Part shown: one piece after another, positions 7,855-16,347 of the stretch
How positions within the stretch are numbered: the stretch's first letter is position 1
Layout of the letters: every line of letters begins with the position of its first letter
DNA from: Pseudomonas gingeri
Lineage (GTDB): Bacteria; Pseudomonadota; Gammaproteobacteria; Pseudomonadales; Pseudomonadaceae
DNA: 64,000 nt
Assembly: GCF_013386165.1 (NCBI RefSeq)
Contig: NZ_JACAOS010000003.1
Span: 910,343 to 974,342, forward strand
Direction of reading: 5' to 3'
Notes under the pieces: model-generated
What the model saw: the letters and a program-made list of their open reading frames with translations, nothing else
Databases searched by the model: none
What the model was told of the DNA's origin: nothing
Program-made: the position numbers and the translations under genes

Positions 7855-9299
7855 AATCTCCGATACCGCTCCCGCAACACCGCCTGTTGTTCAATATCCG
7901 GAAAATACTGCGCCTTGACCGGCATCCCCGCCAGCAATAAATCCCCCCCCTTCCCGCACGCCACAAAACCCAGCTTGGCGGCCCCGATACAGGCGCTGAG
8001 TTCACTGCCGTACAGCGTAAAAATTTCCCGTTGCAGGATATTGGCCAGCAACTGCGCCCAATACTCGCTACGCGCTCCGCCGCCGACCAGCGCGCAACGC
8101 CCGACCGTCGCACCCGCCGACTGCACCGCATTCATCGCATCAAGCAGCCCAAAGCCCACGCCTTCCAGTACGGCATAACCCAGCATCGCCGGGGTGCAGT
8201 CGTGGCCCAGGCCCATGAAACCACCCCGCAGCAACGGATCATTGTGCGGTGTGCGCTCACCTGCGAGATAAGGTAGGAAAAACGGGGTCGACAGGGGCAC
8301 CGACTGCCCCATCGGTAACGCGGCCTGTACTTGCTGCAACAGCGTCTGTTCATCGGCAGCCCCCAACAGGCGCGTGGCCCAACGCAAGCAACTGGCGCCC
8401 GCAAGCATCGCACCCATGGTGTACCAGCGGTTCGGCAACGCATGGCAAAAACTGTGCACGGCACTGGCAGGATTGCCCGCGGCGTGATCGGTGATTGCGA
8501 CGATGGCGGCACTGGTGCCCAGCGTGATAAAGGCATCGCCCGCATTGATGGCTCCGATGCCGACCGCCGAAACCGGGTTGTCCCCTCCTCCCCCGGCGAT
8601 CACCACGCCAGCAGGCAAGCCCAGTTGTATGGCCGCGGCAGCACTTAGATCCGCGCTGGCCGAACCACCCTCGACCAGCCTGGGCATCTGCGCTGGCTCA
8701 AGCCCGGTGGCACGCACCATGGGTTCGAACCACGCCCGTTTCGCCACCTCCAACCACAATGTCCCGGCCGCGTCCGAGACATCACTGATACGTTCGCCGC
8801 TCAATTTCAGCCGCAGGTAATCCTTGGGCGACAAGACACAGGCAATGGCCTCGAACACCTGCCGCTCATGCTCGCGCAACCACAACAACTTGGGCGCCGT
8901 CAGTCCCGCCATCGGCAGGCTGCCGGTGGCTTCGGCAAACGCGGGGTACTGCCGGGCCAGCGCCTCGGCCTCGGCAGCGGCCCGTGAGTCGTCCCAGAGA
9001 ATCGCCGGATACAACACCCGATCATCATCGCCCAGCAGTACCGCGCCATGCATTTGCCCCGACAAGCCGATACAGCCGACGCGTGCGTATGCCTGCGGTT
9101 GACCGAGTCGCAATTGCTCCAGGGCACTGAGACAGGCCTGCCACCAATCCTGCGGATCCTGCTCGGACCATCCGCTGTGCAACCGCGAAACCGTCAGGCG
9201 GACACCCGCATGGGCCAGCACGGTTCCGCTCTCGTCCAGCAAGATCGCCTTGAGCTCCGATGTGCCGAGATCAATTCCAAGGGAAACAGCGCTGCTCAT
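7809..9299 (-). CDS. xylB: Xylulokinase (FGGY family)
   Basis: A 496-residue FGGY carbohydrate kinase; it phosphorylates D-xylulose to D-xylulose 5-phosphate with ATP for entry into the pentose phosphate pathway. The N-terminus has GIDLGTSELKAILLDESG (phosphate-1 loop), then SGQMHGAVLL and LWDDSRAAAEAEAL, a xylulokinase-type substrate loop, and later GGGGDNPVSAVGIG and GGGARSEYWAQLLANIL. I chose ATG 9299 (GGAAG nine bases upstream) over ATG 9305. It is the last gene of the LacI/ABC operon. The final residues (about AKAFCRIE) lie in sequence shared with a DUF6124 fragment and may be replaced. The substrate could be another pentulose. Confidence 0.88.
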   Translation of the reverse strand: MSSAVSLGIDLGTSELKAILLDESGTVLAHAGVRLTVSRLHSGWSEQDPQDWWQACLSALEQLRLGQPQAYARVGCIGLSGQMHGAVLLGDDDRVLYPAILWDDSRAAAEAEALARQYPAFAEATGSLPMAGLTAPKLLWLREHERQVFEAIACVLSPKDYLRLKLSGERISDVSDAAGTLWLEVAKRAWFEPMVRATGLEPAQMPRLVEGGSASADLSAAAAIQLGLPAGVVIAGGGGDNPVSAVGIGAINAGDAFITLGTSAAIVAITDHAAGNPASAVHSFCHALPNRWYTMGAMLAGASCLRWATRLLGAADEQTLLQQVQAALPMGQSVPLSTPFFLPYLAGERTPHNDPLLRGGFMGLGHDCTPAMLGYAVLEGVGFGLLDAMNAVQSAGATVGRCALVGGGARSEYWAQLLANILQREIFTLYGSELSACIGAAKLGFVACGKGGDLLLAGMPVKAQYFPDIEQQAVLRERYRRFQGLLSAAKAFCRIE

Positions 9300-9318
9300 A
9301 AACATTCACTTCCACTGA

Positions 9319-10317
9319 TCAAGGACAACCGCACGAATGGCGGATTTGCAACGTGGGTGCCAGGTGCACCGTCTGCTTTCTACTCGCGGGAGACTCAATC
9401 CGCTTGAGCAGCAAGTTGACCGCACGAGCCCCCAGCTCTTTGACCGGCTGTGCGATCAAGGTCAGGCGTGGGAGAAAGAAATCGGCCCAGTCGAAGTCAT
9501 CGAAACCGACCAGCGCCATTTGCCCGGGGACGTTGATGTTCGCGTCACGCAACGCATGCATCGCCCCCAGGGTCATGAGGTTGTTGGCAGCCATGATCGC
9601 CGTGGGCGGCGTGTCCAGTAGCAGCAATTGCCCGGTGGCCTGTCGAGCCGGTTCACTGTTCGAACCCCCATCGACCAGCAACATCGGGTCAAAGGGCAAA
9701 CCCGCCGCCCGCAATGCCGCTTTGTAGCCCTCGACCCTTTCATCGGTGGTGCTGAACCCGGCACGTCCGGCAATGAAGCCGATGCGCCGATGTCCATGTT
9801 CGATCAGGTGGGCCACCAGCGCCTGGGTCGACTGGAGATTCTCGACCCCGACCTGATCGAAACCCTTGGCAACCAGGCGATCTACCAACACCGCCGGAAT
9901 ATCGTTGGTTTGCAGATACGCCAGGGCCAGAGGCTGCGACCCGGTGGAGGGGGCCAGCAGGATCCCGTCGACCCGGCGATGGTGCAGGGCCTTGACCACG
10001 CGCAGCTCCTGCTCGGGATCGTCATGGGTATCGACGTACAGCATCATGATGCCGTGCTTGGCGCACTCGGTTTCAATCGCGTGCACGGTCTCGCTGAAAT
10101 AATGGTTGGAGAGGGCCGAGATCGCCACGCCAATGGTGTGGGTCCGCGAGCGCGCCAGTGAACGGGCCAGGGTGTTCGGGATGTAGCCCAGTTCCTGGAT
10201 CGCCGCTTCTACTGCGTGCACCGTGGCCGGGCTGACCTTGCGCGTGCCGTTCAGCACATGGGAGACGGTCGAGGCCGACACCTGCGCAATTTTTGCCACA
10301 TCCTCCATGGTCACCAC
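9319..10317 (-). CDS. LacI-family repressor of the sugar ABC/xylB operon
   Basis: A 332-residue LacI/GalR protein. The N-terminal helix-turn-helix and hinge are complete (MEDVAKIAQVSASTVSHVLN, then a hinge with NTLARSLARSRTHTIGV), followed by a periplasmic-binding-like sensor domain ending IRHSCGC. I favour the GTG at 10317 since GGGAGGG lies about ten bases before it; the ATG at 10308 is possible. It sits inside the operon it should control, between the binding protein and xylB. The two palindromes at 14107-14152 upstream of the operon are its likely operators. Confidence 0.9.
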   Translation of the reverse strand: MVTMEDVAKIAQVSASTVSHVLNGTRKVSPATVHAVEAAIQELGYIPNTLARSLARSRTHTIGVAISALSNHYFSETVHAIETECAKHGIMMLYVDTHDDPEQELRVVKALHHRRVDGILLAPSTGSQPLALAYLQTNDIPAVLVDRLVAKGFDQVGVENLQSTQALVAHLIEHGHRRIGFIAGRAGFSTTDERVEGYKAALRAAGLPFDPMLLVDGGSNSEPARQATGQLLLLDTPPTAIMAANNLMTLGAMHALRDANINVPGQMALVGFDDFDWADFFLPRLTLIAQPVKELGARAVNLLLKRIESPASRKQTVHLAPTLQIRHSCGCP

Positions 10318-10342
10318 AGCGCGCTACCCTCCCCTTATCGAC

Positions 10343-11284
10343 TCAGTGTTTGCTGGACCAGCCCGTGTAAGAACCGACATTGTCGCGGGTAATCAGCTTC
10401 GGTGTCAGCAAGGTCAGCGCCTGGGCTGGTGGTTTGCCGTTGAGCAGGTCATTGCCGATCATCACGGCCTGCTGGGCCATGGCCCACGGATCCTGGCTCG
10501 CGGAGGCCTGTACCAACGACTCGGTCTTCAAGGCGTTCTCGATATCCGGTGCGCCGTCGACGGACGTAATGATGATGCCGCTGCGTTTCAGTTGCCTGGC
10601 CGCCAGGTCACTGCCGATGGCCTGCGGGTCATTGATGGCGAACAGTCCGTCGATTTTCGGGAAGCGTGTCAGGTAGCCCTGCATCGCATTGAGCCCACCT
10701 TCACGAGAGCCCTTGGCATCCTGGTCATCGGACAGCACCTTGATCCCCGGCGCTGCCACCAGAGCAGTTTTACACCCTGTGACACGGTCGGTCACCGCAG
10801 TGACTTGCGGGCCGTTTTCGATGATGACATTGCCCTTGCCGCCAAGCTTGTCGACGATGAACTGGCACGCCAGCTTCCCGGCCTCGACGTTGTCGGTCTG
10901 TATGGTGGCATCCACGCCCTTGGCATTGACGTCCACCGCTACGACCACAACCCCGGCCTTGCGCGCTTTCTTGATGGCGGACTCGATGGCCGACGGATCA
11001 ACCGCGTTCAGCAGGATCAGGTCCACGCCCGCCGAAATGAAGTTATCGATCTGGGTGAATTGCTTGCTCAGGTCATAGTCGGCCGACACCAAGGTGACCT
11101 TGGTATTTGGGTTCAGTTCCAGCGCTTTGGCCTTGGCGCCGTCGGCCAGGGTCACGAAATATGGGTTGCCCAACGACCCCAGGCTGATACCCAGCGATTT
11201 CAGTTCTCGGGCCTCGACGCCTTGGGACAACAATGCAGCCAGGCTCAGGGTGGCAACAACGGGGAAGATACGTTTGAAGTTCAT
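10343..11284 (-). CDS. Sugar ABC transporter periplasmic binding protein (RbsB type)
   Basis: A 313-residue protein with a Sec signal peptide (MNFKRIFPVVATLSLAALLS, cleavage likely after the following GVEA) and two Rossmann-like lobes of the pentose/hexose 'type 1' binding protein family. Blocks seen: LGISLGSLGNPYFVTLADGA, FISAGVDLILLNAVDPSAI, VAVDVNAKGVDATIQTDN and FAINDPQAIGSDLAARQL. It should capture a sugar in the periplasm and hand it to the permease encoded upstream. The xylB partner suggests a pentose, pentulose or pentitol, but the ligand cannot be told from sequence. Confidence 0.9.
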   Translation of the reverse strand: MNFKRIFPVVATLSLAALLSQGVEARELKSLGISLGSLGNPYFVTLADGAKAKALELNPNTKVTLVSADYDLSKQFTQIDNFISAGVDLILLNAVDPSAIESAIKKARKAGVVVVAVDVNAKGVDATIQTDNVEAGKLACQFIVDKLGGKGNVIIENGPQVTAVTDRVTGCKTALVAAPGIKVLSDDQDAKGSREGGLNAMQGYLTRFPKIDGLFAINDPQAIGSDLAARQLKRSGIIITSVDGAPDIENALKTESLVQASASQDPWAMAQQAVMIGNDLLNGKPPAQALTLLTPKLITRDNVGSYTGWSSKH

Positions 11285-11347
11285 GTTGGCTCTCTTGTGA
11301 TTATGGGTGGCGCTTTTGGAATCGGTGATCGAGGACAGACGGTGAAT

Positions 11348-12337
11348 TCAGGTGCGGGCACCCGACTGGCGATAGCGATCCAGCGCCACCGCCCCGATGA
11401 TGACGATGCCCTTGATGATGTACTGCCAGATATCCGACACGCCGAGCAGCACCAGGCCATTGGTCAACACGGCAATGATCAGAGCACCGATCAGGGTGCC
11501 GCCGATGGTGCCCACCCCGCCGGTAAAGCTGGTGCCGCCGAGGATTACCGCCGCGATGGCATCGAGTTCATAGGATTGCCCCAGTTGCAGGCCGTTGGCG
11601 GCAAACAGCCGCGACGCGCTCATCACCGCGCCCAGCCCCGCCAGGGCGCCAGAGAGGGCGTAGACGAACAGCAGGACTTTCCACACCTTGATTCCGGACA
11701 GCCGCGCCGCTTCCGGATTGCCGCCCACGGAATAGATCTGTACGCCTATCACCGTGCGCCGCAGGATGAACCAGGAGAGACCGACCACCGTCACCGCGAT
11801 CACCACCAGCCACGGGACACCGAGGATCGAATCGTTGCCGATAAAGGCAAAAGGCAAGTCAGGGTTGAAGACGGTCTTGTCATCCGCCAGCAGACGCGCC
11901 AACCCGCGCATTGCGGTCAAGGCACCCAGGGTCACGATAAACGGCGGCAAACGCATGAACGCGATCAGCCCTCCATTGACCAGCCCCAGCAACAAGCCGA
12001 AGCCAACGCCGGCAAAGATTCCGAGCATGCCGTATTGCGGCGACATCGACGCTTGCAGCGCCACCACCGCCGACGCCGCGAGGATCGCCCCTACCGACAG
12101 GTCGATGCCGGCGGTGAGGATCACGAACGTCATGCCCGCGGCCAGCACCACATTGACCGACGCCTGCTGGGTGATGATCGACAGGTTCTGCAAGGTCAGG
12201 AAGTTCTCGCTCGCCAGGGCGAACCCCACCAGCAACAGGATCAGCACTGGCAACATGCCGACCGTGCGCATCAGTTGACGTAGCTGCTCGCGTTTGCCAA
12301 GCACCGTCGTCACCGGGTTATCCAGGGTCAGCCCCAT
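11348..12337 (-). CDS. Sugar ABC transporter permease (RbsC type)
   Basis: A 329-residue inner-membrane permease of the RbsC/XylH/AraH family with many hydrophobic helices. Family blocks are clear: TAGIDLSVGAILAASAVVAL, LPPFIVTLGALTAMRGLARL, SVGGNPEAARLSGI (contact with the ATPase), and VILGGTSFTGGVGTIGGTLI. I start at ATG 12337, with GGAG nine bases upstream; a GTG at 12352 is also in frame. Operon position is between the ATPase and the binding protein, with 57 bases to the ATPase gene. It forms the channel for the sugar. Confidence 0.9.
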   Translation of the reverse strand: MGLTLDNPVTTVLGKREQLRQLMRTVGMLPVLILLLVGFALASENFLTLQNLSIITQQASVNVVLAAGMTFVILTAGIDLSVGAILAASAVVALQASMSPQYGMLGIFAGVGFGLLLGLVNGGLIAFMRLPPFIVTLGALTAMRGLARLLADDKTVFNPDLPFAFIGNDSILGVPWLVVIAVTVVGLSWFILRRTVIGVQIYSVGGNPEAARLSGIKVWKVLLFVYALSGALAGLGAVMSASRLFAANGLQLGQSYELDAIAAVILGGTSFTGGVGTIGGTLIGALIIAVLTNGLVLLGVSDIWQYIIKGIVIIGAVALDRYRQSGART

Positions 12338-12394
12338 AACGTTCGTCTCCACTGTTTTTATTGTTGATGAAGGTGCGTTTGCCGATGCCTGGAA

Positions 12395-13939
12395 TCAGAC
12401 GGGCGCGGCCATCTGTTCGCCGCCGATGGCCAGGTCGATAATCACTTCCTGGGAAATCTCTTGGCCGGATGCTCCGCCGACTTCAGCCACCAACTGGCCT
12501 TCGCGCATGATCAGAACCCGATCACAGGTGCCGATGATTTCCGGCAACTCGCTGGAGATCACCACAATGCCGACACCGGCCTTGGCCAGCGTGTTGATGA
12601 TTCGGTAGATTTCCGATTTGGAGCCGATGTCCACGCCCCGGGTGGGCTCATCGAGTATCAGTACATGCGGTTTGACTTCCAGCAGGCGCGCCAGCAGAAC
12701 CTTCTGCTGGTTGCCGCCGGACAACGCACCAACACTCACCTTGCCCGAAGCGACGCGAATCGACAGCGACTGGATCGCGGCCAGCGCTCGTTGCGCGCCA
12801 TTCGCGCGGTCCAGGACACCGCCGACATAGGCATCCGGGACACAGGCACAGACGTTGATGTTGTCGTTGACGCTCATGTCCAGGAACAGGCCCTGGGCCT
12901 TGCGGTCTTCGGTCAGGTAGACCACACCGGCACGAATCGCATCGGTGGGGTGGCGCAAGGGCGTCACCGTTTTGCCCGCCACTTCAAGCGTGCCGCTGAC
13001 ACGTGGGTCGGCGGCAAAGATCATCCGTGCCAGTTCGGTACGACCCGCCCCGACCAGCCCCGCGATACCCAGCACTTCACCGGTATGCAGATCGAAACTG
13101 CATGGGCGCACGCGCTTGCCGTCCGCCATATCGCGTACCCGCATCACCACGGCGCCCGGGTCATAGGCGGCGTGTTCCTTTTTATAGAACCCGGAAAGGT
13201 CCCGCCCCACCATCATTCTGACCAGCACCTCGGCCGACAAAGCGTCGCGCTCCAGCACGCCGACATACTCACCGTCGCGCAGCACCGACACGCGGTCCGA
13301 CAACTCGTAGATCTCGGCCATCCGATGGCTGATATAGATAATCGCCAGGCCCTGGGTGCGCAGCTGCTTGATCAACGCAAACAGGCGGTCCGTCTCCCGT
13401 GACGACAAGGGCGTCGTGGGTTCGTCCATCACCAGGATTTTCGCGTTGGCATGCAGCGCCCGGGCAATTTCGACCAACTGGCGCTCGGCGATGGACAGCG
13501 TACTGACCTGGGTATTGGGCTTGAAGTCGGCTCCCAGGCGCACCAGCACTTCACGGCAGCCAACCTCCATGGCGTGGCGATCGATGGTCCAGCCGCGCCG
13601 CAGTTCACGACCGAGATAGATGTTTTCAGCCACGCTCAGGTTCGGGCACAGGCTCAACTCCTGATAGATCACCGCGATGCCGTGGGCTTTGGCCGCGCGC
13701 GGATCGTAGCGGGTGACCCGTTGGCCGTCGATGCGAATTTCGCCGCCGTCATCGGCCAGGTACGCACCCGAAAGGATCTTCATCAGCGTCGACTTCCCGG
13801 CACCGTTCTCCCCCATCAAGGCGTGGATTTCACCGGCATAGACTTTCAACCCGACGCTTTTTAGCACGCGTAGGCCGTTGAAGGTCTTGGAGATCCCGTG
13901 CATTTCAAGAATGGGAGCAGGAGCTGGTTGGGCGCTCAT
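12395..13939 (-). CDS. Sugar ABC transporter ATP-binding protein (RbsA type, two NBDs)
   Basis: A 514-residue protein with two nucleotide-binding domains. The first has Walker [10 protein letters not shown], the signature [15 protein letters not shown] and Walker [13 protein letters not shown]. The second is degenerate at the P-loop (GLVGAGRTE, no Lys), as is usual for RbsA/MglA/XylG proteins, but has [15 protein letters not shown] and [12 protein letters not shown]. It is the first gene of the operon and energises the importer from the cytoplasmic side. The start ATG 13939 has GAGG eight bases upstream. The second palindrome-bearing promoter region lies 145 bases upstream. Confidence 0.92.
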   Translation of the reverse strand: MSAQPAPAPILEMHGISKTFNGLRVLKSVGLKVYAGEIHALMGENGAGKSTLMKILSGAYLADDGGEIRIDGQRVTRYDPRAAKAHGIAVIYQELSLCPNLSVAENIYLGRELRRGWTIDRHAMEVGCREVLVRLGADFKPNTQVSTLSIAERQLVEIARALHANAKILVMDEPTTPLSSRETDRLFALIKQLRTQGLAIIYISHRMAEIYELSDRVSVLRDGEYVGVLERDALSAEVLVRMMVGRDLSGFYKKEHAAYDPGAVVMRVRDMADGKRVRPCSFDLHTGEVLGIAGLVGAGRTELARMIFAADPRVSGTLEVAGKTVTPLRHPTDAIRAGVVYLTEDRKAQGLFLDMSVNDNINVCACVPDAYVGGVLDRANGAQRALAAIQSLSIRVASGKVSVGALSGGNQQKVLLARLLEVKPHVLILDEPTRGVDIGSKSEIYRIINTLAKAGVGIVVISSELPEIIGTCDRVLIMREGQLVAEVGGASGQEISQEVIIDLAIGGEQMAAPV

Positions 13940-14083
13940 GGGCGAGGCCTCGCTTCATCGGCGAGCACGAACACAAGACGGATGATCTGGCCAGGAAAGG
14001 TGTCCATGGTTAACCCCGAGCTTTTTTATTGTTGTACCTGGATCACGACCGCCGAGGGGCGTCAGTTGACCTGGTTGAAAAAG

Positions 14084-14112
14084 ACTCTAGTCAGATCAAT
14101 TTGATTACGCAA
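14084..14112 (-). promoter_or_regulatory. Candidate sigma-70 promoter of the sugar ABC/xylB operon
   Basis: On the minus strand TTGCGT (14112-14107) and TAGAGT (14089-14084) are spaced by 17 bases. The match to consensus is moderate (3/6 and 4/6), but position fits: the perfect palindrome 14107-14122 covers the -35 box, as expected for LacI-type repression. A leader of about 135 bases would precede the ATPase gene. Confidence 0.4.
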
Positions 14113-14122
14113 GCGCTTGCGT
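14107..14122. promoter_or_regulatory. LacI-type operator 1 (16-bp perfect palindrome)
   Basis: ACGCAAGCGCTTGCGT is its own reverse complement and has the central CG of LacI/GalR-family operators. It lies upstream of the ATPase gene, over the likely -35 box. The LacI protein encoded at 9319-10317 is the obvious candidate to bind it. Confidence 0.65.
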
Positions 14123-14140
14123 CGGCATTTTTGTGAAAGA

Positions 14141-14152
14141 TGAAACGTTTCA
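14141..14152. promoter_or_regulatory. LacI-type operator 2 (12-bp perfect palindrome)
   Basis: TGAAACGTTTCA is a perfect palindrome with a central CG, typical for LacI/GalR-family sites. Its centre is 32 bases (about three helix turns) from that of operator 1. It overlaps the stop codon of the thymidylate-kinase-like gene at 14150. It may be a second site for the local LacI protein or a site for another family member. Confidence 0.55.
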
Positions 14153-14773
14153 CCTAGCGGAAATGGCGAGGGCTCTATAGACCTCGGAAATCACCTGCAT
14201 CATTGCGTCTTCGACCGCTCCTTCATTACGGCATAAAACCCAGCCGTGATCTGCAATCGCTCGCTCGAACGCCTGGGTACAAGCGATATGTTCTTCCAGC
14301 TTAAGGAGCACGGTACTGCTCAACCCACGCCGTCGTGCCGCGGCTCTCGCCCATGAAAGATCGGGCGCGGTGACAACCCCGACATGCAGATCTGGCACGC
14401 GCACGTTTCGATCGATGTTCAACTGTAGAATTTCTGCAAACGGGACGATCCGGCGAAATGCTGCATCGGATGGGTACCAGCGATCGATCAGGATGATGCT
14501 GTCGGGTGGCTGTTTAGCCAGCACGTGTTGGGAGATCCAGGCACGGCTATCAGCAAGACGCTCGCACACCCTCAACTCCAGATCCCGGGTGGGATTTCTG
14601 ACGAGTTGATTGACCAGGGCCATGGTTTCGCCCCTATCGGGATCGCTTTTGCTCTCGCAAAGCCGGATCACCTTCTTGTTGTCTGCCCTCAGTGCTTTCG
14701 TAACGGCCTCCAACAGTGTGGTTTTGCCGACGCCCTTGGGCCCATCGAGAGAAACAAACAACGGACGATTCAT
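14150..14773 (-). CDS. Thymidylate-kinase-like P-loop protein
   Basis: A 207-residue P-loop kinase. Walker A is GPKGVGKTT at residues 11-19; DRWYPSDAAFRR near residue 100 matches the DRY region of thymidylate kinases, and ARAAARRRG the lid. Family members phosphorylate dTMP or related nucleoside monophosphates. It stands alone, not next to holB as the housekeeping tmk gene usually is, and is diverged, so it may be a paralogue with another substrate. Upstream of the ATG 14773 the ribosome site is weak (GTGAAG). Its stop overlaps an operator of the downstream sugar operon. Confidence 0.7.
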   Translation of the reverse strand: MNRPLFVSLDGPKGVGKTTLLEAVTKALRADNKKVIRLCESKSDPDRGETMALVNQLVRNPTRDLELRVCERLADSRAWISQHVLAKQPPDSIILIDRWYPSDAAFRRIVPFAEILQLNIDRNVRVPDLHVGVVTAPDLSWARAAARRRGLSSTVLLKLEEHIACTQAFERAIADHGWVLCRNEGAVEDAMMQVISEVYRALAISAR

Positions 14774-14864
14774 TCTTCACATATCGATTGATCTACGTTT
14801 TTTTGCCCTGTTCGTTTGCTGGAGCCGCTGAGCGCGACGACGCGAATCGAGTGGAGGGAGCCTT

Positions 14865-14990
14865 ATGAACCGGTACTTTAGCATCAAGGGCAACGACAGC
14901 CGGCAGGCACAGGTCGGTCAAAGGCCGAGGCTCTCCTTCGGGCGTCTTATCGATTGCACTGATGATTACTATCGAAGGGCCGGCCTATAG
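14865..14990 (+). CDS. Candidate small protein (41 codons)
   Basis: The 301 bases between the kinase-like gene and the MFS gene hold one short frame with a strong ribosome site, GGAGGGAG at 14853-14860, four bases before ATG 14865. The product is basic in its first half (MNRYFSIKGNDSRQAQVGQR) and ends with DDYYRRAGL; it has no membrane segment. It ends 84 bases before the MFS gene on the same strand, so it could be a small protein or a leader peptide. I recognise no family. Besides this, TATAAT at 15010 without a matching -35 is all I see. Confidence 0.4.
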   Translation: MNRYFSIKGNDSRQAQVGQRPRLSFGRLIDCTDDYYRRAGL

Positions 14991-15074
14991 GGTTGCCAAA
15001 ACCGATTCCTATAATCGCCTCCACTTTCTCCCTCCCGTCTGGCTTCAGGCGAAACTCCCCCGGAACTCAACACC

Positions 15075-16301
15075 ATGTCCAGCGCAAGCCAGGCCCCTCG
15101 CGGTCTTCCCGAACATAACCAACAGAGCGTCAAACAGCAGTGGTTGGCGATTCTCTCGGTCGCCGTGGGTGCTTTCGCCTTGGTGACCAGTGAGTTTCTC
15201 CCGGTGGGCGTACTCAACGACGTCGCCAGTGACCTGGGTATCAGTGCCGGCCACGCCGGGCTGATGGTGACCCTGCCCGGCATCATGGCCGCCCTCGCCG
15301 CGCCCTTGCTGTCTGTTGGCATTGGCGCCATGGACCGTCGTTATCTGCTGATCGGCCTGACGCTGATCATGATCATCGCCAACTCGGTCGTGGCCTACGC
15401 CAGCGACTTCAGTCTGCTGCTGTTTGGTCGCGTACTCCTGGGCATCAGTATCGGCGGTTTCTGGGCCACAGCCATTGCCCTCAGCGGCCGCCTGGCCCCC
15501 AAGGGAGTCGGCGTGGCCCAGGCCACCTCGATCATCATGGTGGGTGTGACATTGGCCACCGTACTGGGTGTGCCCGTGGGCACCTGGCTGAGTGGCCTGA
15601 TGGGCTGGCGCATGACTTTCCTGGTCACCGCGCTGATGGGCGTACCGGTGCTGTTGGCGCAGATCTTCCTGCTACCGCGGCTCACCCCGGAAAAGGCCAT
15701 TCGCATCAGCGACCTGCCGGCCTTGTTTATCAATCCACAATCTCGGGTTGGCTTGATCGCGGTATTGCTGATTGGCCTGGCGCATTTTGCCGCATACACC
15801 TATGTCGCGCCCTTCTTCAAACAAAGCGCCGGCTTCGACGGGCCGACGATTGGCTCGATGCTGCTGCTCTATGGCGTGGCCGGGGTGATGGGGAATATTT
15901 TCGCCGGTTTTGCCGCCAACCGCAGCGTACGTCATACCCTGTTGCTGGTGGCCCTGATGATCGGCACCAGCACCGCCCTGTTTCCCTACTTCGCCACCGG
16001 CATGACGGGCGCCGCGATGCTGATTGCGCTCTGGGGCTTCGCCTTCGGCGCCTTCCCGGCCTGCGCCAGCATCTGGATGTTTGTCGTAGCACCCAAGGAT
16101 GTGGAACGCGGCATGCCACTCTTCGTCGCCTTGTTCCAGGTGATCATTGCCTTGGGCTCGTTCTTTGGTGGGCAGATCGTCGACAAACTGGGCAGCTCGG
16201 TGCTGTTGAGTCTGGCGACGGCCCTGGTGGGCTGCGGTTTTGTCACGGTGCTGGTGCTGGGGCGCAACGTCAGTAATAGCCTGGCGGCCCAACCCGCCTA
16301 A
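15075..16301 (+). CDS. MFS transporter, DHA1/AraJ-NepI-like efflux protein
   Basis: A 408-residue, 12-helix major facilitator. The N-terminal half starts with AFALVTSEFLPVGVLNDVAS, the hallmark of the AraJ/YdhP/NepI branch, followed by GIGAMDRRYLLIGLTLIMI (loop 2-3 motif A region) and GRVLLGISIGGFWATAIALS. The second half has FFGGQIVDKLGSSVLL. These proteins are proton-driven exporters of sugars, purine nucleosides or drugs; the substrate here is not predictable. The ATG at 15075 follows a CCCGGAAC stretch, a poor ribosome site. A hairpin at 16313 follows the stop. Confidence 0.87.
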   Translation: MSSASQAPRGLPEHNQQSVKQQWLAILSVAVGAFALVTSEFLPVGVLNDVASDLGISAGHAGLMVTLPGIMAALAAPLLSVGIGAMDRRYLLIGLTLIMIIANSVVAYASDFSLLLFGRVLLGISIGGFWATAIALSGRLAPKGVGVAQATSIIMVGVTLATVLGVPVGTWLSGLMGWRMTFLVTALMGVPVLLAQIFLLPRLTPEKAIRISDLPALFINPQSRVGLIAVLLIGLAHFAAYTYVAPFFKQSAGFDGPTIGSMLLLYGVAGVMGNIFAGFAANRSVRHTLLLVALMIGTSTALFPYFATGMTGAAMLIALWGFAFGAFPACASIWMFVVAPKDVERGMPLFVALFQVIIALGSFFGGQIVDKLGSSVLLSLATALVGCGFVTVLVLGRNVSNSLAAQPA

Positions 16302-16312
16302 CCCACAGAAGC

Positions 16313-16334
16313 GGGACTGATTTATTTCAGTCCC
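16313..16334 (+). terminator. Hairpin between convergent genes, possible terminator
   Basis: GGGACTGA at 16313-16320 pairs with TCAGTCCC at 16327-16334 over a six-base loop. It stands between the convergent ends of the MFS and binding-protein genes. There is no clear T run on either side (TTGGC follows), so termination strength is uncertain. Confidence 0.45.
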
Positions 16335-16347
16335 TTGGCATGGCTTA

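Noticed and set aside
10223..12283. 686-codon open frame antisense to the binding protein and permease
   Set aside because: It spans two real genes and their gap in antisense and has low-complexity His/Gln/Arg composition typical of such shadows.
15010..15015. TATAAT as -10 box of the MFS gene
   Set aside because: No -35 element at 16-18 bases; the nearest TTGCCA is only 11 bases away.
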